In this document: in pieces, positions 61,224 to 64,000 of the stretch | Position numbering within the stretch: position 1 is the first letter of the stretch | Layout of the letters: every line of letters begins with the position of its first letter | Assembly (NCBI GenBank): GCA_016705065.1 | Contig: JADIYY010000001.1 | Location: 1,054,001 to 1,118,000 of the forward strand | Reading direction: 5' to 3' | Length of the DNA stretch: 64,000 bases | Origin: Candidatus Aalborgiella aggregata | GTDB lineage: Bacteria; Pseudomonadota; Gammaproteobacteria; Burkholderiales; Burkholderiaceae_C | The notes under the pieces: model-generated | The model's database searches: none | The model's input: the letters and a program-made list of their open reading frames with translations, nothing else | What the model was told of the DNA's origin: nothing | Position numbers and translations under genes: made by a program

Positions 61224-64000
61224 ATGACAAAAACTCTTCTTTTGGTTGATGGCTCCAGCTACTTGTACCGTGCTTTTCACGCCATGCCTGATTTGCGTGC
61301 CGTTGCGGGTGACCCGACGAGCCCCGCCACCGGCGCGATACGCGGCATGGTCAACATGATGCAATCTTTACGCAAAGACCAGCCAGCCGACTACGCCGTG
61401 TGCGTGTTTGACGCCAAAGGCCCGACTTTTCGCGACGGATGGTACCCCGCCTACAAAGCCACACGAAGCCCTATGCCAGACGACCTGCGCAGCCAAATCG
61501 AACCTGTGCACGAGGTGTGCCGCTTGATGGGCTGGCCTGTTCTGGCTGTACCTGGGGTCGAAGCCGACGACGTGATTGGCACACTGGCGGTGATGGCGGC
61601 GGCACAAGGCATCAAGGTCATCGTCTCCAGTGGCGACAAAGATCTAAGCCAATTGGTGAATGAACACATCACCATCATCGACACCATGAATGGCAAACGC
61701 CGCGATGTGGCGGGTGTGACGGCTGAATTTGGTGTGCCGCCCAGTTTGATGGTGGACTATCAAACATTGGTGGGTGACGCGGTAGACAACGTGCCTGGCG
61801 TCGCCAAAGTCGGTCCCAAAACCGCAGCCAAGTTATTGTTGGAGTACGGCTCTTTAGATGCCCTCATGGAAAAAGCACATGAAATCAAAGGTGTGGTGGG
61901 TGAGAATTTACGCGCCGCGGTGGACTGGTTGCCACAAGGCCGCCGCTTGGTCACCATCAAAAAAGATTGTGATTTAAGCCCTTACATCGACGGCTTGCCT
62001 GCTATGAATAATATAGCATATCAGGCAATCAATACGCCGGCTATGCTCGATTTTTATACCAAATTTGGTTTCAAAGGCTTGGTGCGGACATTGCAAAACG
62101 CCAGCGATACCACAGCTGTCAAAGCTGCACCCAAAACCCAGAACGCCGCATCGTCTGAACCAGGCTTGTTTGACGAACCCGCTGCAACACAAACGGCTGT
62201 GAGCGATCCAGCCATAGGTATTGAACTGTCCGATCAACAGCTTCCGCCCTCATCCAAAATTTCCACCTTGGTGTACGAAACCGTGCTGACATGGGAGCAG
62301 TTTGACACATGGCTTGCCAAAGTGCTGGCAGCCGATTTGGTGGCTGTTGACACCGAAACCACATCGCTCGACGAAATGCGCGCCGAAATTGTCGGTATTA
62401 GTTTGAGCACCCGCATTGGCACTGCCGCCTACATTCCATTGGCGCACCGCTACCCTGATGCACCCATTCAATTGCCACGCGACGAGGTACTGGCCAAATT
62501 GAAACCTTGGTTGGAAAACCCCGCGCACAAAAAACTGGGCCAGCACATCAAATACGACCGCCATGTATTTGCCAACCACGGCATTGAAGTACAAGGCTAT
62601 GCCCACGACACCATGCTGCAAAGCTATGTGCTGGAAGTGCACAAACCACACGGTTTGTCCAGCTTGGCGCTGCGCCACGTGGGTCGCACGGGATTGAGCT
62701 TTGAAGACTTGTGCGGCAAAGGCGCAAACCAAATTTGTTTTGACCAAGTTGACATTGACAAAGCCAGCGAATACGCTTGCGAAGATGCCGACCAAACACT
62801 GGACGTGCATTTGGCACTGTGGCCACAAATTGAGCAAGATGAAAAACTCAACTTCATCTACCAACTGGAAATTGACAGCAGCGAAGCCCTGTACCGCATT
62901 GAGCGCAACGGTGTGCTGATTGATGCGCCCATGCTCGCCACCCAAAGCCACGAGCTGGGACAACGTATCATTGAGCTGGAAAACGAAGCCTATGCGATTG
63001 CGGGTCAGCCATTTAATTTAAGCAGCCCCAAACAATTGGGTGAAATCTTCTTCGACAAACTGGCCATGCCCGTGGTCAAAAAAACAGCCACTGGCGCACG
63101 CAGCACCGATGAAGAAGTGCTTGAAAAATTGGCTGAAGATTTCCCCTTGCCCGCCAAAATTTTGGAGCACCGTGGCATTGCCAAGCTCAAAGGCACGTAT
63201 ACCGACAAGCTGGCACAGCTGGCCCTGCCGCGCACCGGTCGCGTGCACACGCATTACGCGCAAGCCGTGGCGGTGACTGGGCGCTTGAGCAGCAACGACC
63301 CCAATTTGCAAAACATTCCCGTTAAAACCGCAGAAGGCCGGCGCGTGCGCGAAGCCTTTGTGGCAGCGCCTGGTCACGTGATAGCCAGCGCCGACTATTC
63401 GCAAATCGAGTTGCGCATCATGGCGCACATCAGTGGCGATGCATCGTTGCTCTTGGCCTTTCATGACGGCATGGACGTGCACCGCGCCACAGCAGCAGAA
63501 GTGTTTGGCGTGCAGACGCATGAAGTCAGTAGCGAGCAACGCCGTTATGCCAAGGTCATCAACTTCGGTTTGATTTACGGCATGAGTGCGTATGGCCTGG
63601 CGCGCAATTTAGGCATCGACAATACCGCGGCTAAAAATTACATCGAACGCTATTTCGCCCGTTACCCAGGAGTGAAGCATTACATGGACAGCACCAAAAT
63701 AGACGCCAAAGCCAAAGGCTATGTCGAAACAGTATTTGGCCGCCGTTTGTACCTACCCGAAATCAATTCCCCCAACGGCCCACGCCGTGCTGGTGCCGAA
63801 CGTGCCGCCATCAACGCTCCCATGCAAGGCACAGCCGCTGATTTGATCAAACTCAGCATGGTGAAAGTGCAGCAAGTATTGGATGCTGAAAAGCGCGGTA
63901 CCAAAATGATCATGCAAGTGCATGACGAATTGGTCTTTGAAGTACCTGAGAATGAAATCGACTGGGTCAAGCATGAGATACCCCGTTTGATGGCAGGCGT
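61224..64000 (+). CDS. polA: DNA polymerase I, 3' end outside window, with repeat-derived insertion
   Basis: 925 codons are present and the gene runs off the window. Domains in order: 5'-3' exonuclease (LLLVDGSSYLYRAFHA at the start, GVEADDVIGTLA, GDKDLSQLV, VDNVPGVAKVGPKTA), a 3'-5' exonuclease domain with VAVDTETTSLDEM, and the polymerase domain with IASADYSQIELRIMAH, NFGLIYGMSAYGL and MQVHDELVFE near the end. The 5'-nuclease region is followed at about residues 258-278 by repeat copy F (LPAMNNIAYQAINTPAMLDF), in frame. Confidence 0.95.
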   Translation, partial: MTKTLLLVDGSSYLYRAFHAMPDLRAVAGDPTSPATGAIRGMVNMMQSLRKDQPADYAVCVFDAKGPTFRDGWYPAYKATRSPMPDDLRSQIEPVHEVCRLMGWPVLAVPGVEADDVIGTLAVMAAAQGIKVIVSSGDKDLSQLVNEHITIIDTMNGKRRDVAGVTAEFGVPPSLMVDYQTLVGDAVDNVPGVAKVGPKTAAKLLLEYGSLDALMEKAHEIKGVVGENLRAAVDWLPQGRRLVTIKKDCDLSPYIDGLPAMNNIAYQAINTPAMLDFYTKFGFKGLVRTLQNASDTTAVKAAPKTQNAASSEPGLFDEPAATQTAVSDPAIGIELSDQQLPPSSKISTLVYETVLTWEQFDTWLAKVLAADLVAVDTETTSLDEMRAEIVGISLSTRIGTAAYIPLAHRYPDAPIQLPRDEVLAKLKPWLENPAHKKLGQHIKYDRHVFANHGIEVQGYAHDTMLQSYVLEVHKPHGLSSLALRHVGRTGLSFEDLCGKGANQICFDQVDIDKASEYACEDADQTLDVHLALWPQIEQDEKLNFIYQLEIDSSEALYRIERNGVLIDAPMLATQSHELGQRIIELENEAYAIAGQPFNLSSPKQLGEIFFDKLAMPVVKKTATGARSTDEEVLEKLAEDFPLPAKILEHRGIAKLKGTYTDKLAQLALPRTGRVHTHYAQAVAVTGRLSSNDPNLQNIPVKTAEGRRVREAFVAAPGHVIASADYSQIELRIMAHISGDASLLLAFHDGMDVHRATAAEVFGVQTHEVSSEQRRYAKVINFGLIYGMSAYGLARNLGIDNTAAKNYIERYFARYPGVKHYMDSTKIDAKAKGYVETVFGRRLYLPEINSPNGPRRAGAERAAINAPMQGTAADLIKLSMVKVQQVLDAEKRGTKMIMQVHDELVFEVPENEIDWVKHEIPRLMAG
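61998..62060 (-). repeat. Palindromic interspersed repeat, copy F, inside polA
   Basis: On the minus strand it reads TATAAAAATCGAGCATAGCC, GGCGTATTGATTGCCTGA, then the hairpin TATGCTATATTATTCATAGCA. Matches copy C block by block. It lies in the coding region after the 5'-nuclease domain and keeps the frame. Confidence 0.8.

Overview
The window looks like a chromosomal segment of a sulfur-oxidising betaproteobacterium, most likely Burkholderiales (Comamonadaceae-like). The evidence is gene content: a reverse-type dsr cluster, sox genes without soxCD, fccAB, a Pil/Chp twitching cluster, a BPSS1780-type membrane protein, and housekeeping genes of betaproteobacterial type. The placement is inferred from protein resemblance and was not tested with a tree.

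Layout. 1-4350: housekeeping genes (glycosyltransferase, APH-type kinase, thioesterase, ETF-quinone oxidoreductase, iron-permease-like gene). 4361-6155: a small accessory patch (GIY-YIG-like ORF, alpha/beta hydrolase, orphan BrnA-type antitoxin) punctuated by three direct copies of a ~70-bp palindromic repeat. 6168-20437 (minus strand): dsrABEFHCMKLJOPN, then a Cys-less dsrC paralogue, dsrR, cobA and a truncated haemoglobin. 20647-26275 (plus, divergent): a nine-gene operon of mostly uncharacterised genes with a Cas6/Cmx6-like protein, a second Cys-less DsrC paralogue, a TauD-like dioxygenase, an HTH-ferredoxin-reductase fusion and an S24 peptidase-like protein. 26302-31935 (minus): a PqqC/TenA-like protein, a one-Cys TusE/DsrC protein, a DUF302 protein, a secreted Met-rich repeat protein, a YeeE/YedE transporter, DsrE2 and TusA. 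32490-40638 (plus): soxYZ, soxAX, soxB, an ArsR/SoxR regulator, fccAB, a thioredoxin, cytochrome c and a NapC/NirT cytochrome. 40680-64000: housekeeping genes (pepP, murU, hemE, pilGHIJ-chpA, hemL, proQ, xdhC, thrB, start of polA).

How it fits together. Periplasmic Sox and FccAB would oxidise thiosulfate and sulfide. With no SoxCD in the window, the sulfane sulfur should accumulate as zero-valent sulfur. TusA, DsrE2 and DsrEFH would relay it to DsrC, DsrAB would oxidise it to sulfite, and DsrMKJOP and DsrL would handle the electrons. CobA, DsrN and the heme genes supply (amidated) siroheme and heme.

The most interesting items are: the divergent Cas6-containing operon with no CRISPR array; four DsrC-family paralogues with different cysteine content; the ~20-unit Met-rich secreted protein with matching Pro/Met tracts in two nearby proteins; and a palindromic repeat family that also lies in frame inside polA, xdhC and the end of the tauD-like gene. 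Two genes run off the window edges (1-334 and 61224-64000). No tRNA, rRNA or CRISPR array was seen.
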